Origin: a bacterium | Lineage (GTDB): Bacteria > Patescibacteria > Microgenomatia > Levybacterales > UBA12049 | Assembly: GCA_021825955.1 (NCBI GenBank) | Contig: JAKAEH010000001.1 | Span: 1-15,115, forward strand | DNA: 15,115 nucleotides | Reading direction: 5' to 3' | Part shown: in pieces, positions 14,488 through 15,115 of the stretch | Position numbering within the stretch: position 1 is the first letter of the stretch | Layout: each line of letters begins with the position of its first letter | Made by a program: the position numbers and the translations under genes | The notes under the pieces: model-generated | Seen by the model: the letters and a program-made list of their open reading frames with translations, nothing else | Told to the model about the DNA's origin: nothing | Database searches by the model: none

Positions 14488-14584
14488 TAAATTTCTAATT
14501 CTTAATTTCTAATTTCTAAACAAAATTTTAAATTAAATTATTAAAAATTAAATGAAAATTAAAAATTCAAAATTAAAAATTAAG
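14488..14584. repeat. A/T word-repeat tract running into the 5' end of leuS
   Basis: TTTCTAATT and AAAATTAAAAATT words fill the leader and continue through the first ten or so codons of leuS, encoding the KIKNSKLKIK extension. The same vocabulary occurs at 7771-7815, 8091-8122 and 10399-10433. Confidence 0.6.
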
Positions 14585-15115
14585 CCCAGATACTTTCCCC
14601 AAGATATAGAGCCGTATTGGCAAAAGGTTTGGAAAGAGAGAAAAATCTATGAATTTAAAGATGATTCAAATAAGCAGAAGTATTACAATCTTGTAGAGCT
14701 TCCTTATCCTTCAGGAGACCTCCATTTAGGCCATTGGTTTGCGTTTACTCCTGCAGACGCTCATGCAAGATTTAAAAAAATGAGCGGTTTTAATGTATTT
14801 TTTCCAAATGGATTTGATGCATTTGGTTTACCTGCGGAAAACGCTGCAATAAAACGGGGAATTCATCCTAAAGATTGGACCATGCAAAACATCGGAAATA
14901 TGACTAAGCAGTTTGCGACCATGGGAACAATGATTGACTGGACTCATGAGGCAATCACATGTTTGCCGGAATATTATAGGTGGAATCAATGGATTTTTCT
15001 TAAAATGTTTAAAAAAGGAATTGCTTACAGAGGAAAAGCGTTGTCCAACTGGTGTCCTTTGGACAAGACGGTTTTAGCAAACGAGCACATAGAGGGGGGA
15101 AAATGCTGGAGAGAT
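14552..15115 (+). CDS. leuS: Leucyl-tRNA synthetase, N-terminal 188 residues (3' end outside window)
   Basis: LeuRS charges tRNA-Leu with leucine in the cytoplasm. The visible part shows class I LeuRS features: FPQDIEPYWQKVW near residue 15, PYPSGDLHLGHW at 51-62 containing the HIGH-type motif HLGH (58-61), then FPNGFDAFGLPAENAAIKRG (84-103), and ALSNWCPLDKTVLANEH with a following CWRD near the end, which corresponds to the start of the zinc-binding insert. The frame is open to position 15115. ATG 14552 is the only reasonable start; it gives about ten Lys/Asn-rich residues before the conserved region, encoded by repeat DNA. No Shine-Dalgarno is present. It is transcribed away from the surface-protein operon. 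Confidence 0.97.
   Translation, partial: MKIKNSKLKIKPRYFPQDIEPYWQKVWKERKIYEFKDDSNKQKYYNLVELPYPSGDLHLGHWFAFTPADAHARFKKMSGFNVFFPNGFDAFGLPAENAAIKRGIHPKDWTMQNIGNMTKQFATMGTMIDWTHEAITCLPEYYRWNQWIFLKMFKKGIAYRGKALSNWCPLDKTVLANEHIEGGKCWRD

Overview
The window looks like chromosomal DNA from a small-genome Candidate Phyla Radiation (Patescibacteria) bacterium, most likely the Microgenomates group. This is inferred from AT-rich DNA, small SD-poor genes, very large secreted proteins with fibre and Kelch modules, and A/T word repeats in and between genes. I saw no in-frame TGA in the long coding frames, so nothing suggests the UGA-glycine code of Gracilibacteria. No rRNA, tRNA or CRISPR array was seen.

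Layout: (1) Positions 1-7414, minus strand, are one uninterrupted reading frame of at least 2,471 codons that leaves the window on the left. It encodes a giant membrane-anchored surface protein. Its cytoplasmic N-terminus has two tandem tyrosine-recombinase-type core-binding domains with no catalytic domain. Then come one transmembrane helix, an 'SFQGRL'-type domain, four rounds of fibre-like modules, one six-blade Kelch-like propeller and a second propeller cut by the window edge. (2) Positions 7415-8066 are non-coding, AT-rich and repeat-laden. (3) Positions 8067-8975, plus strand, encode a secreted or membrane protein with two Ig-like domains. (4) Positions 8972-9406 hold a compact cassette in which a four-helix-bundle (23S-rRNA-intervening-sequence family) gene lies between imperfect terminal inverted repeats. 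(5) Positions 9411-14410, minus strand, form a five-gene block: a six-helix membrane protein, then two rounds of a two-gene module. Each module is a secreted WxL-like protein (A1, A2) followed by a membrane-anchored partner resembling WxL-interacting proteins (B1, B2). (6) From 14552 to the right edge, plus strand, lies the 5' part of leuS.

Working together (inference): nearly everything between the giant gene and leuS is cell-envelope machinery. The A/B pairs resemble the WxL/WxLIP surface complexes of Firmicutes, and the giant Kelch protein could be an adhesin. A second theme is that short A/T-rich word repeats and palindromes occur inside coding sequences, at signal peptides, linkers and N-termini. 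One 34-nt copy of the cassette's left arm lies inside the signal-peptide region of gene B1. A 7-bp tandem repeat early in the giant gene could act as a frameshift switch.

Limits: domain calls come from reading translations by eye, with no database search. The giant gene and leuS are both incomplete.
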